Below the pieces are notes generated by a model. That model ran no database searches and had not been told where the DNA came from. It was given only the letters and a program-made list of their open reading frames with translations. 22,582 nucleotides of DNA from contig JAAYLJ010000064.1 of assembly GCA_012521935.1 (NCBI GenBank), positions 1-22,582 on the forward strand. Direction: 5' to 3'. A program made the position numbers and the translations under genes. Positions 14,551 to 22,582 of this stretch are shown one piece after another (position 1 is the first letter of the stretch; each line of letters begins with the position of its first letter). This DNA is from Campylobacteraceae bacterium. Its GTDB lineage: Bacteria > Campylobacterota > Campylobacteria > Campylobacterales > Campylobacteraceae.

Positions 14551-15729
14551 TTAAACTTTTAATCTTAAAATATCTGAACTATCATCAATACTCTGCTCAC
14601 CGCCATTATCTGAAGCAATTTGAGCATCATAAAAATCAAGTTTCATTTTAAGATCACTTGCAGAGCTTGCATTATTTAAAGCTTCTTGTAAATCTATATA
14701 TCCTTTAGCATATAGCTCTAATAAAGCTTGATCAAATGTTTGAGATTTATAACTCTCTTTTCCTTCTCTAATGGCATCAGCTATCTCTCCATCTCTTCCT
14801 TCTAAAATAAGGCTCTCTATCCTTGCATTTTTAACTAAAATCTCAACAGCAGCCATTCTTCCACCACTTTTAGTTCGTACTAATCTTTGAGAAATTATCC
14901 CTTGCAATACTGAAGATAGTGACATTTTAATTCTATTGTGCTCGCTTCCAGGAAACATTCCAATTATTCTATTTATTGTCTCTTTAGCATCTAAAGTGTG
15001 CAAAGTTGATAAGACTAAGTGCCCAGTTTCAGCTGCATGCAAAGCTGTTTCAACAGTTTCAAGATCTCTCATCTCTCCAACTAAAATGACATCTGGATCC
15101 TCTCTTAGGGCATCTCTTAATGAGCTAGCAAAAGATATGGCATCTTGCCCTATGGCTCGTTGGTTTATAATGCTTTTATCATCTTTATATACATATTCAA
15201 TTGGATCTTCAATTGTAATTATATGTTGTCTTCTTGTTTGGTTTATATAATTTATCATTGATGCAAGCGTTGTAGTTTTTCCACTTCCTGTTGGTCCTGT
15301 AACTAAAATCATACCCCTAGAGAGTCTGCAAAACTTCTCTACAACTGAGGGTAATTTTAATGAAGCAAAAGTTGGTAATTCTGTTGGAATGGTACGAAAT
15401 ACGGCCGAAACACCCTCCATTTGAAAAAATAGATTAACCCTAAATCTATACATTTCATTTAATTTAAAAGTAAAATCAATACTCTTTCTCTCTACAAGTT
15501 CATTAAAGCGCCTTCTTAAAAGCTCTTTTGCTAAAGTAATTCCATCAGAGTGAGTTAAGACTTCATCTCCCAAAGAGACAATCTCTCCATTGATCCTAGC
15601 TCTTACAATAGAGCCAGTTTTTACATGAAGATCACTTCCACCTCTTTCAACTAATGTAGAAAGATACCCTCTTAACCTCTTTGTCATTTCAAAAGTTAAT
15701 TCACTTACATTAACTTCATTACTAAGCAT
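14551..15729 (-). CDS. pilT: PilT/PilU-family twitching ATPase
   Basis: 392 residues, a hexameric secretion-type ATPase that powers type IV pilus retraction. The PAS-like N-terminal domain spans about 20-115 and the RecA-like domain 120-320. Walker A is GPTGSGKT (145-152), the Asp box is IEDPIEYV (173-180), Walker B is DPDVILVGE with E219, and the His box is ETGHLVLSTLHT (235-245). The core matches PilT (VGEMRDLETVE), but the TFDQALLELYAKGYI and ASSASDLKMKL region and the 25-residue acidic tail look more like PilU. No pilin, PilB, PilC or secretin gene is in the window. AAGGAG precedes the ATG, 9 bases after tal. The exact subfamily is uncertain. Confidence 0.9.
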   Translation of the reverse strand: MLSNEVNVSELTFEMTKRLRGYLSTLVERGGSDLHVKTGSIVRARINGEIVSLGDEVLTHSDGITLAKELLRRRFNELVERKSIDFTFKLNEMYRFRVNLFFQMEGVSAVFRTIPTELPTFASLKLPSVVEKFCRLSRGMILVTGPTGSGKTTTLASMINYINQTRRQHIITIEDPIEYVYKDDKSIINQRAIGQDAISFASSLRDALREDPDVILVGEMRDLETVETALHAAETGHLVLSTLHTLDAKETINRIIGMFPGSEHNRIKMSLSSVLQGIISQRLVRTKSGGRMAAVEILVKNARIESLILEGRDGEIADAIREGKESYKSQTFDQALLELYAKGYIDLQEALNNASSASDLKMKLDFYDAQIASDNGGEQSIDDSSDILRLKV

Positions 15730-15738
15730 TTTAGCTCC

Positions 15739-16701
15739 TTAAAAAGCTTTTAATATATCCTTGAAAGCTTGATTAAATGAGTCAATGCCTTCATTAAATA
15801 ACTCATTTGAAATTTTTTCTATATCAATGTTTGACTCTTTTAGTGAGTTAAAAAACTCTCCCAAAGCTTCATTGCTAGCTGGAGTAATAGGTTTTGCATC
15901 TTTTTCCATAAACGCTTTAATTGTAGCAATAGGCGCAGTATTTATAGAGTTTGGCACAAGCAGTTCATCTATGTAGTAAGATAGTTCTAAACTATCATCT
16001 TTAGTGCCAGTTGAAGCAAAAAGTGCCCTTATATTTGGTAATTTAGCAGCTTCAATCTCTTTGTAGTGCATAAGTGCATTCATTATCCCAACTCTATTTT
16101 TTGGCAAAGAGTTTTCAAATAAAATGGAGTTTAATTTTGTATCAAACCTACTTACAAATACACTTATGACACTCTTTGTTTTTTTTGCATCTTTTAATGC
16201 TTCTAAACATTTTTTAGTTTGATCAAGTGAAAAAACTAAGGTAGCATTTATATTTAATCCTTCATTTGATAGCACTTTCATGGCTTCAAACCCAGCATTA
16301 GTTGCTGGTATTTTTATCATTAAGTTAGGCATATCTATAGCTTTTGCCAACTTTAAACCTTCCTTGATTGTTCCATCTATATCTTCACTTAAAAAAGGAT
16401 CCACCTCAATGCTAACAAAGCCATCATCTCCACTTTTGTACAGTGGCAACAGAGCCTTTGCTGCCTCTTTTATATCTTGGATAGCTAATGTTTCATAAAT
16501 CTCTTTTGGTGATTTGCTTGATAGCAGTTCTCTATCTTTTTTATATGCACTTGAATTTAAAAAAGCAGATTTAAATATTGCAGGATTACTGGTTGCTCCA
16601 TTTATCTTCCCATCTTTTATAAGAGTTAAAAAATCACCTTTTAAAAAATCTCTCTCAATAAAATCACACCATAATGAAAACTTTTCATCTTTTAGATACA
16701 T
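15739..16701 (-). CDS. tal: Transaldolase
   Basis: 320 residues. It transfers a dihydroxyacetone unit from sedoheptulose 7-phosphate to glyceraldehyde 3-phosphate in the non-oxidative pentose phosphate pathway. TSNPAIF (37-43) is the N-terminal signature, VSIEVDPFL lies at 96-104, and K130 in MIKIPATNAG is the Schiff-base lysine. NATLVFSL (152-159) is another family motif. The length and pattern fit the bacterial type found in Campylobacterota. The ATG overlaps the serB stop by one base (TAATG), so the two are translationally coupled. I recall the same tal-serB-cheW-cheA-cheV order in C. jejuni. Confidence 0.95.
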   Translation of the reverse strand: MYLKDEKFSLWCDFIERDFLKGDFLTLIKDGKINGATSNPAIFKSAFLNSSAYKKDRELLSSKSPKEIYETLAIQDIKEAAKALLPLYKSGDDGFVSIEVDPFLSEDIDGTIKEGLKLAKAIDMPNLMIKIPATNAGFEAMKVLSNEGLNINATLVFSLDQTKKCLEALKDAKKTKSVISVFVSRFDTKLNSILFENSLPKNRVGIMNALMHYKEIEAAKLPNIRALFASTGTKDDSLELSYYIDELLVPNSINTAPIATIKAFMEKDAKPITPASNEALGEFFNSLKESNIDIEKISNELFNEGIDSFNQAFKDILKAF

Positions 16702-17336
16702 TACAGCCCTTTTAATTTTTCAACTACTAAAGTTAAATCTTTCTCATCAATTATAATATTTGCCTCTTTTTTTAAAATTGGCTTTGCACAAAATGCAACT
16801 TTAAAATCAGCGTATTTAAACATAGATCTATCATTTGCCCCATCTCCAACAGCAACTGTTTGATTAGGCGATATGTTTAACACTCTTTGAATTGTTTGTA
16901 ACATTATACCCTTTGAATCATCAAACATCATCTCTCCACCAACTTTTCCAGTTAAAATTCCTTTCTTTACATGTAAAGTGTTAGAAAAATCTGCATCATA
17001 GTTTAAAATACCCCTTGCATGAGATGTTGCTGGCTTAAAACCTCCACTAAAAACTATAACTGTAAAACCCTTGTTTTTTAGCTCTTTTATACACTCTTTT
17101 GCTCCAGGCATAAATGGTAGATTTTGACAAATTTCAATCATTCTCTCCTCTTGCAATCCTTTTAACAAAGAGACTCTTTTTGTTAAAGATTCAAAAAAAT
17201 CCACTCTTCCTTGCATGGCTTCTTCTGTGATTTTTGAAATTTCATCTTCAATTCCAAGTGGCTGCGCTAAAAAATCAATAGTTTCACCATCCATTAAAGT
17301 TGAATCAAAATCAAAAACAATTAGTTTTTTACCCAC
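16701..17336 (-). CDS. serB: Phosphoserine phosphatase
   Basis: 211 residues, the short SerB without the N-terminal ACT domain. It removes phosphate from L-phosphoserine, the last step of serine synthesis. HAD motifs are intact: D9-F-D11-S-T (I), S97-G-G (II), K142 (III) and GDGANDRSM with D165 and D169 (IV). The four-helix C1 cap lies about 20-75. The start codon is GTG at 17334-17336, with AAAGG upstream, 9 bases after cheW. It is embedded in the chemotaxis run, and translation is probably linked to it. A related HAD phosphatase substrate is possible, but the motif pattern is typical SerB. Confidence 0.94.
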   Translation of the reverse strand: MGKKLIVFDFDSTLMDGETIDFLAQPLGIEDEISKITEEAMQGRVDFFESLTKRVSLLKGLQEERMIEICQNLPFMPGAKECIKELKNKGFTVIVFSGGFKPATSHARGILNYDADFSNTLHVKKGILTGKVGGEMMFDDSKGIMLQTIQRVLNISPNQTVAVGDGANDRSMFKYADFKVAFCAKPILKKEANIIIDEKDLTLVVEKLKGL

Positions 17337-17345
17337 TTTTTACCT

Positions 17346-17843
17346 TTAAAAATCACGCTTTAGTAAAGATTCTACTCTTAATATAGTAAGAATGCTATCA
17401 TCTCTTTTTCCAATCCCATAAATCATACCTTTATCTTTATGTAAGGTTTCAGGAGCTGGATCAATCCTATCTTTTCTAATCCTAATAGCTTCAGTTAGCC
17501 TATCTATGACAAAACCAGCAATGCTATTTTGCCCTTTCATTACAATATATCTTGCATCTTCACTCTGCTTTGATACATCTAGGCTAAATTTTCTTCTTAA
17601 ATCTATTAGTGGAATTACATTTCCCCTTAAGTTAAATACCCCTAAAACATAATCTGGCACGCTAGGAACTCTTGTGTATTCGATTGGTTTTATTATCTCT
17701 TGGATATTTAGCATTGGTATTGCATACTCTTCATCACTTACAATGAAGCCAACAAGCTGCATAACCTCTTCAGTACTTTTTATGTCAGGCTCACTCAATT
17801 GCTTTTGCTGTTTGTTAATGATCTTATTTAATCTATCTTCCAT
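17346..17843 (-). CDS. cheW: Chemotaxis coupling protein CheW
   Basis: 165 residues with one CheW (SH3-like pair) domain at about 25-165. It links chemoreceptors to the CheA kinase in polar arrays. VLGVFNLRGNVIPLIDLRR (66-84) is the core family motif. The 25-residue N-terminal extension is lysine/glutamine-rich and lacks an obvious function. GGAG precedes the ATG, 4 bases after the cheA stop. It is the third gene of cheV-cheA-cheW. Confidence 0.96.
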   Translation of the reverse strand: MEDRLNKIINKQQKQLSEPDIKSTEEVMQLVGFIVSDEEYAIPMLNIQEIIKPIEYTRVPSVPDYVLGVFNLRGNVIPLIDLRRKFSLDVSKQSEDARYIVMKGQNSIAGFVIDRLTEAIRIRKDRIDPAPETLHKDKGMIYGIGKRDDSILTILRVESLLKRDF

Positions 17844-17847
17844 CTCA

Positions 17848-20163
17848 CTACTCCGGCAATTTTAAATTTTTTCTTACTACACTCTCAAGATATTCAGGAG
17901 AGTATGGCTTGGTTATGTACTCTGTCATTCCAACCTCTACTCCTCTTAATCTATCAGACTTTGAAGTTCTTGAAGTAACGGCTATTAGCGGTAGGTTTTT
18001 ATATTTAGAATATTTTCTAATTTCACCTGCTAGCGTATATCCATCCATTCGTGGCATTTCAATATCAATTAACACTGCATCAATATTGTGCTCTCCAGAT
18101 TTCATGATATTTAGTGCCTCTACTCCATTGGTAGCTTCAATTGGAGTGACACCTAATGGCTCCATAGACTTCATCATGATATTTCTATCCATCTTGCTAT
18201 CATCAACTACCAATACTTTATAATCACTTGGTTTAGTTTTGCTACTTGTGCCATCATTTATGGAAGCTTTTATATCAACTTTTATCTCTTTTGCCATCTC
18301 CATCAAAGCTGCCACATCAATGATGAGTGTAACCCTTCCATCACCTCTAATGGTAGCTCCAGCAATCCCTTCAATGCCTTGTAGATACTCACCCATAGAT
18401 TTAATAACTATCTCTTCTTGTCCAACTAAAGTATCTACAATTACCCCTAGCTTTGACTCAGCTAGGCCAATGATGACAACATAAGTTGTATCTCCACCCT
18501 CAAACACTTGTTTAACACCAAAAACATCTGAGAGTCTAACTAAAGATAGTACCTCATCTCTAAGTCTTAAAACATTTTTTCCATCAATTGTATATATATC
18601 ATCAACTGGCACTCTTACAGTCTCAAGTACTGAAGCAAGCGGAATAGCATAGTACTCTTCTTGTGCACCAACAAGCAAAGATTGAATGATGGCTAGGGTT
18701 AGTGGAATTTTAAGCTTAATGACTGTACCTTTTCCAAATTCAGAATCTACATCAATAATTCCATTAAGTTTTTCTATATTTGTTCTAACAACATCCATTC
18801 CAACGCCTCTTCCTGAAACATTGGTAACTTGTTTTGCCATAGAAAAACCTGGTTTAAAGATGAGTCCATAAGCCTCTTTATCGCTCATGGCATCAGCTTC
18901 TCTTTCGCTAATCATCCCTTTTTCTAATGCTTTAACTCTTAAAGTATCAGCGTCTAGTCCCTTTCCATCATCTGTAATTTCAATGACAATATGATTTCCC
19001 TCATTGTAGGCTTTAAGTTCGATTAAACCTTTTTCTGGTTTATTTGCCATCTCTCTTGCTTCTGGATCTTCAACACCATGATCACATGAGTTTCTAATGA
19101 TATGAACTAATGGATCTCCAATCTCTTCTACGATAGATTTATCAAGCTCAGTCTCTTCACCAGATATTTCAAGTTCAATCGCTTTTCCAAGCTCTCTTGA
19201 GAGGTCTCTAACCATTCTTGGGAATTTATTAAATACTTTTGCAATTGGAAGCATTCTTGTTTTCATAACGGCAATTTGCAAATCAGTTGTGACAATGGAT
19301 ATGGATGAGACTACTTGATTTAACTCTTCTAAAAACTGCTCACCTTCATATCTCTCTTCCACATCATCATAGATTTTTATCAATCTATTTTTGCCTAAAA
19401 CAAGCTCACCTATTAAGTTCATAAGATCATCTAATCTTTTTACTTCAACTCTAATAGTTTGCTCAACTGCCCCTGCACCTTTTTTTGCTGGGGTACTATC
19501 TTGATTAGCTCTTGGTCCGGGTGCTTTTGGTGCTAAATCTTTTGGAGTGGAAGCTTGCTTGTTTGTCGCAGCTGGCTCTTCTTGCTTTTTAGCCTCTTTT
19601 CTTTTTCTATCTTCCTCTTTTCTAGCCTTTAAAAGCCTCTCTATTTCAGCCTCTACCTCATCATCACTTAATTTAGAAACATCTACTTCATCTTCTTGCT
19701 TTGCCTCTTCCTTAACCTCTTCTTTAGTCTCCTCTTTTGCCTTAGGCTCACTTGGAGCTGTAGGAATCTCATCTCCTTCAGAGATGGCTATTAGCCTATT
19801 GCATATATCTTCAATGTCAATTCCAACATCTACATCATTTCCATAATCTTTTATCCCATGCAAGAGTGCTTTCATCATGTCAATTGACTCTAAAACAACA
19901 TCCATAACATCTGGAGTTATACTAAGTTCAGCTCTTCTAGCTTTATTTAAAACATCTTCCATATGGTGTGTTAACTTAGTTAGTACATCAAAATTTAAAA
20001 ATGATGAGGAGCCTTTTACTGTATGAGCAACTCTAAAAATTCGATTTAAAAGCTCTAAATCTTCTGGATTACTCTCTAGTTCTACTAAATCTTGGTCTAT
20101 TTGATCAATTAACTCAAAAGCTTCAACCAAAAAGTCTTCGAGAATTTCTTGAATATCTTCCAT
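17848..20163 (-). CDS. cheA: Chemotaxis histidine kinase CheA with C-terminal receiver
   Basis: 771 residues. The order is P1/HPt (about 1-110, H47 in VAHTVKGSSSF), charged linker (130-232), P3 dimerisation (235-300), P4 kinase (N358 in the N box, D398-D-G-K-G G1 box, GRGVGMD G2 box at 451), P5 CheW-like (about 490-625) and receiver (648-771). Receiver residues are D654-D655, phospho-acceptor D700, T730 and K752. No P2 (CheY-binding) domain is seen; a K/E- and P-rich linker takes its place. A receiver on CheA is typical of Campylobacterota. I chose ATG 20161-20163, with AGAGGT upstream and 10 bases after cheV; a longer reading to 20241 adds 26 unrelated residues over cheV. Confidence 0.97.
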   Translation of the reverse strand: MEDIQEILEDFLVEAFELIDQIDQDLVELESNPEDLELLNRIFRVAHTVKGSSSFLNFDVLTKLTHHMEDVLNKARRAELSITPDVMDVVLESIDMMKALLHGIKDYGNDVDVGIDIEDICNRLIAISEGDEIPTAPSEPKAKEETKEEVKEEAKQEDEVDVSKLSDDEVEAEIERLLKARKEEDRKRKEAKKQEEPAATNKQASTPKDLAPKAPGPRANQDSTPAKKGAGAVEQTIRVEVKRLDDLMNLIGELVLGKNRLIKIYDDVEERYEGEQFLEELNQVVSSISIVTTDLQIAVMKTRMLPIAKVFNKFPRMVRDLSRELGKAIELEISGEETELDKSIVEEIGDPLVHIIRNSCDHGVEDPEAREMANKPEKGLIELKAYNEGNHIVIEITDDGKGLDADTLRVKALEKGMISEREADAMSDKEAYGLIFKPGFSMAKQVTNVSGRGVGMDVVRTNIEKLNGIIDVDSEFGKGTVIKLKIPLTLAIIQSLLVGAQEEYYAIPLASVLETVRVPVDDIYTIDGKNVLRLRDEVLSLVRLSDVFGVKQVFEGGDTTYVVIIGLAESKLGVIVDTLVGQEEIVIKSMGEYLQGIEGIAGATIRGDGRVTLIIDVAALMEMAKEIKVDIKASINDGTSSKTKPSDYKVLVVDDSKMDRNIMMKSMEPLGVTPIEATNGVEALNIMKSGEHNIDAVLIDIEMPRMDGYTLAGEIRKYSKYKNLPLIAVTSRTSKSDRLRGVEVGMTEYITKPYSPEYLESVVRKNLKLPE

Positions 20164-20173
20164 GTGCGCACCT

Positions 20174-21124
20174 CTACTCTGAAACTTTAATATGTGATTT
20201 GATGACTCTTGAGACTTCTTTATAAAAAACCTGTGCATCAAACTTAGTTAAGTAGGCTTCACCGCCTGCTTCTTTACCTCTTAATTCACTAAAATGATCG
20301 CTTATTGAAGAGTTAAATACTATTGGGATTTCACTAAATCTAGGATCATCTTTTAAATTAGCTGCGAAATGAAACCCATCCATTCGTGGCATCTCTACAT
20401 CACTAATTATGATTCTAAGTTCATCTTTTAAATGGTTGCCATATGTATTGTAAAGCTCTTCCATTTTAGATAATCCTTCTGTTCCATCTCTAGCTTCAAT
20501 CACTTTTAATCCCATTTTAGTAAGAGCGTCATGAACAAGCTTTCTAGCAATGGTGCTATCATCTAAAATCAAAGCTGATCCAGTAATTTTTTCAAAAGCT
20601 CCCTCGCTCTCATTTATCTTAGGTTGATAGATTCCAAGCTCTTCTACTACACTTTCTAAATCTAAAATGAGTAAAACATCATCATTTTCTATCCTAGTAA
20701 CCCCTGTTATTTGGCTCTTATCCAAAGCTCCCATACTTGAAGCAAAAGATGCTGGCTCTATATCTTTCCAACTAATTCTTCTAATTCTTTTAGCTTCATG
20801 AACTATAAAACCTATTAATATATTGCTAAATTCTGCAATTATAATTCTAGGTTTTATGGATTTATCTGTTGGCTCTTTTATATTCATCCAAGTTGCCAAA
20901 TTTACAACTGGGATAACCACTCCTCTTAAATCAAAGATCCCCTCAATATATCTAGGAACTCCAGGTAGCTCAGTTAAATTAGGGATTTTGATAATCTCTC
21001 TAACCTTAGCCACATTTACCCCATAAATTCCCTCATATACGCGGTCTTCTTCTTGTTTAAAAATCCGAAAATCCACTAACTCCATCTCATTGGAGCCTAC
21101 TTTAAGCACATTGTCATCAAACAT
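20174..21124 (-). CDS. cheV: Chemotaxis protein CheV (CheW-receiver hybrid)
   Basis: 316 residues. A CheW-like domain (about 12-165, with YIEGIFDLRGVVIPVVNL) is followed by a response-regulator receiver (182-316). The receiver has D188-D189, phospho-acceptor D242 in IISDVEMPRMDG, S272/S273 in place of the conserved threonine region, and K294. CheV couples receptors to CheA and its phosphorylation tunes or drains the signal. It opens the cheV-cheA-cheW run, and its ATG overlaps the metallophosphatase stop by one base. Helicobacter has several CheV paralogues; only one is here. Confidence 0.96.
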   Translation of the reverse strand: MFDDNVLKVGSNEMELVDFRIFKQEEDRVYEGIYGVNVAKVREIIKIPNLTELPGVPRYIEGIFDLRGVVIPVVNLATWMNIKEPTDKSIKPRIIIAEFSNILIGFIVHEAKRIRRISWKDIEPASFASSMGALDKSQITGVTRIENDDVLLILDLESVVEELGIYQPKINESEGAFEKITGSALILDDSTIARKLVHDALTKMGLKVIEARDGTEGLSKMEELYNTYGNHLKDELRIIISDVEMPRMDGFHFAANLKDDPRFSEIPIVFNSSISDHFSELRGKEAGGEAYLTKFDAQVFYKEVSRVIKSHIKVSE

Positions 21125-21858
21125 TATTGCCCCTTAACTATTTCACATTGCATACTTTGGATACATTGTACTACAAAGTAGCTTCGTTCACACGCAAAAC
21201 TACTTAAATTAAAATAATTAACCTTTTCTAATTTTAAAAAGACACCTTGATGAAAATGCCCCTCTATAACTCCCCATACATCTTTTATTGGATAGTCATT
21301 TAAGCGTTCCTTAGCCCTATCTTCAAAATCTAACCATTTTTTACAAATATCTTTTTTGCCCAAAAAATTTAAAAGTTTTTTACTAATTTTATATTTAAAA
21401 ATCTTATCTAAAAAATTTAAAACCTTTAGTGTCACGCAAGATCTAATAAATTTGCTATATATCCTATATTTAAAACCCTCAAACCTATCTCCATGCAAGA
21501 TTAAAAGATCTCCTTTTGGAGTTTGAACTCTAAAGGGTTGCTTTTTAAAAGGAATTGTGTACACATTTTTAAATACTTTTTTTAGATTAAAATCGTGATT
21601 TCCTTCAATGTAAAAGATGGGAATTTTTTTAGCAAGAGAGTCAATTTTTTCAATTAAGTTTTGATTTATTAGCTTGCTATACTCAATCTCTCCAACTAAA
21701 AGATCAAACATATCTCCCATTAAAAAAAGCTGGCTAGGAGACTTTATACTTTTATTTAAAATAGAGTCTATGTATTTTTCTAAACTATCTCTATTTTCAT
21801 TCTCATGGGCATCAGAGATAAAAACTGCCCCTTGAAGCAAGGCTACCTCATGGGACAT
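21124..21858 (-). CDS. Calcineurin-like metallophosphatase, LpxH-like
   Basis: 244 residues with the full two-metal set: D16-A-H18, GDMFD (D49, D52), GNHD (N87, H88, D89), H122 in LHGD and GHFH (H201, H203). The arrangement and length resemble UDP-2,3-diacylglucosamine diphosphatase LpxH, which makes lipid X in lipid A synthesis. The helical insert at 125-195, rich in lysine and aromatic residues, could be the membrane- and substrate-binding lid. GNHDF differs from the GNRDF usual in LpxH. The role is therefore likely but not certain; another phosphodiesterase is possible. The ATG at 21856-21858 overlaps argC by 11 bases and has a weak ribosome binding site. A TTG seven codons later, after GAGGT, is an alternative start. 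Confidence 0.75.
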   Translation of the reverse strand: MSHEVALLQGAVFISDAHENENRDSLEKYIDSILNKSIKSPSQLFLMGDMFDLLVGEIEYSKLINQNLIEKIDSLAKKIPIFYIEGNHDFNLKKVFKNVYTIPFKKQPFRVQTPKGDLLILHGDRFEGFKYRIYSKFIRSCVTLKVLNFLDKIFKYKISKKLLNFLGKKDICKKWLDFEDRAKERLNDYPIKDVWGVIEGHFHQGVFLKLEKVNYFNLSSFACERSYFVVQCIQSMQCEIVKGQ

Positions 21859-22582
21859 AGCTAAAACTTGGCAATCCTAAATTTTTATCATATCCAAACA
21901 TTAAGTTTGCATTTGCAACTGCTTGAGATGAAGCTCCCTTTAAAAGGTTATCTATAGCGCTACTTACAAATAAAACTCCATCTTCAAACTTTGCATAAAT
22001 ATCACAAAAATTTGTTCCAGCATTTAACTTTACATCAACTGGCTTATTTCTAATCCTAACAAATGGCTCATCTTTATAAAACTGTCTTAAAACCTCAAGA
22101 GGATCTATCTTCTTGTCTAGCTCCAAATAAACGCTTACTAACATGCCTCTTATGATTGGTACTAAATGAGGTACAAAAAATACTCTATTTTTTACCCCAC
22201 CAATTAACTCTATCTGCTCTTTAATCTCTGGCGCATGTCTATGTGCAAAAGGGTTGTAAGCAAAAATATTCTCATTTATGTTTACAAAATGGGTAGTTTC
22301 GCTTAGTTTTTTTCCAGCCCCAGAAACCCCACTCTTTGCATCAATCATTATTGGTGTGTCTTTTTTTATGTATTTTAAAAATGGAATTATGGCTAACAAA
22401 GAAGCTGTAGGGTAACACCCTGGATTTGCAACTAAGTTTGCATCTTTTATCTTATTTTCATAAATTTCAGGCAATCCATAAACAGCATTTTTTAAATTAG
22501 CTTCATCTTCATGTGGGCAGTAGTGCTCTTCATAAAGCTCCTTACTAAGCCTATAATCAGCCGATAGATCTACAACTTTTAC
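21848..22582 (-). CDS. argC: N-acetyl-gamma-glutamyl-phosphate reductase, N-terminus missing
   Basis: 244 residues are visible. The frame stays open to the window edge, so the N-terminal NADP-binding part is outside. ArgC reduces N-acetylglutamyl phosphate to the semialdehyde in arginine synthesis. VVDLSADYR is the conserved segment before the active site. The catalytic cysteine is in NPGCYPT (C56 of the visible part), and the catalytic histidine lies in NPFAHRHAPEI. VPHLVPIIRGM and SSAIDNLLKGASSQAVANANL are family signatures. The first methionine-like codon inside, TTG at 22472-22474, is not the true start because the upstream frame reads ArgC sequence. It overlaps the LpxH-like gene by 11 bases. 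Confidence 0.96.
   Translation of the reverse strand, partial: VKVVDLSADYRLSKELYEEHYCPHEDEANLKNAVYGLPEIYENKIKDANLVANPGCYPTASLLAIIPFLKYIKKDTPIMIDAKSGVSGAGKKLSETTHFVNINENIFAYNPFAHRHAPEIKEQIELIGGVKNRVFFVPHLVPIIRGMLVSVYLELDKKIDPLEVLRQFYKDEPFVRIRNKPVDVKLNAGTNFCDIYAKFEDGVLFVSSAIDNLLKGASSQAVANANLMFGYDKNLGLPSFSYVP

Noticed and set aside
19547..19846. Serine-rich plus-strand frame opposite the CheA linker
   Set aside because: It is the mirror of the K/E-rich linker; the serine richness follows from the reverse complement of Lys and Glu codons.
20164..20241. 26-residue extension of CheA
   Set aside because: It overlaps cheV and does not resemble an HPt N-terminus; the ATG at 20163 has AGAGGT upstream.
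1..22582. Mobile elements, CRISPR, tRNA/rRNA, toxin-antitoxin or defence genes
   Set aside because: I looked on both strands for transposases, direct-repeat arrays, cloverleaf genes and small paired genes and saw none; every gene found belongs to a conserved core family, so I do not claim a new system here.

Overview
The window is an AT-rich chromosomal segment from a member of the Campylobacterota (formerly Epsilonproteobacteria). The evidence is the gene content and order. It has a CheA with its own receiver domain beside CheV and CheW, an L32 of the short cysteine-free type, and a rplY-pth-lptF/G-lysA-HAD-pheA-hisC-fliF-fliG-fliH-dxs run. As I recall it, not checked, this order closely matches Campylobacter jejuni. 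I cannot assign a genus from the sequence alone.

Layout, as coordinates rise. (1) Positions 1-1032, minus strand: ndk, a DUF177/YceD gene, rpmF and the first codons of plsX, read in that order. (2) 1145-1429, minus: a 2[4Fe-4S] ferredoxin with its own terminator. (3) 1430-1640: a 211-base divergent promoter region, the longest gene-free stretch here; it holds two candidate promoters, each centred on an imperfect palindrome. (4) 1641-2237, plus: a typical 2-Cys peroxiredoxin (ahpC/tsaA), the only plus-strand gene. (5) 2282-2689, minus: a PerR-type Fur regulator convergent with ahpC, sharing a 12-bp-stem bidirectional terminator. (6) 2760-14490, minus: rplY, pth, an LptF/LptG-family permease, lysA, a HAD-IIA hydrolase, pheA, hisC, fliF, fliG, fliH and dxs. 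(7) 14551-22582, minus: argC (cut by the window edge), an LpxH-like metallophosphatase, cheV, cheA, cheW, serB, tal and a PilT/PilU-family ATPase.

From 2282 to 22582 every gene is on the minus strand, and most junctions overlap or have gaps of 12 bases or fewer. Larger breaks occur only at pilT/rplY (60), lptF-G/lysA (56) and dxs/perR (70). The functions are mixed: flagellar MS ring and switch (FliF, FliG, FliH), chemotaxis (CheV, CheA, CheW), amino-acid synthesis (ArgC, LysA, PheA, HisC, SerB), isoprenoid precursors (Dxs), lipid A and LPS (LpxH-like, LptF/G), translation (L25, L32, Pth) and peroxide defence (AhpC, PerR).

I found no tRNA, rRNA, insertion sequence, prophage, CRISPR array or toxin-antitoxin pair, and no clearly new system. 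This is a conserved core region. The points worth a second look are small: the divergent palindromes, a HAD enzyme missing the usual second aspartate, an isolated PilT/PilU ATPase, and the PheA-HisC coupling.
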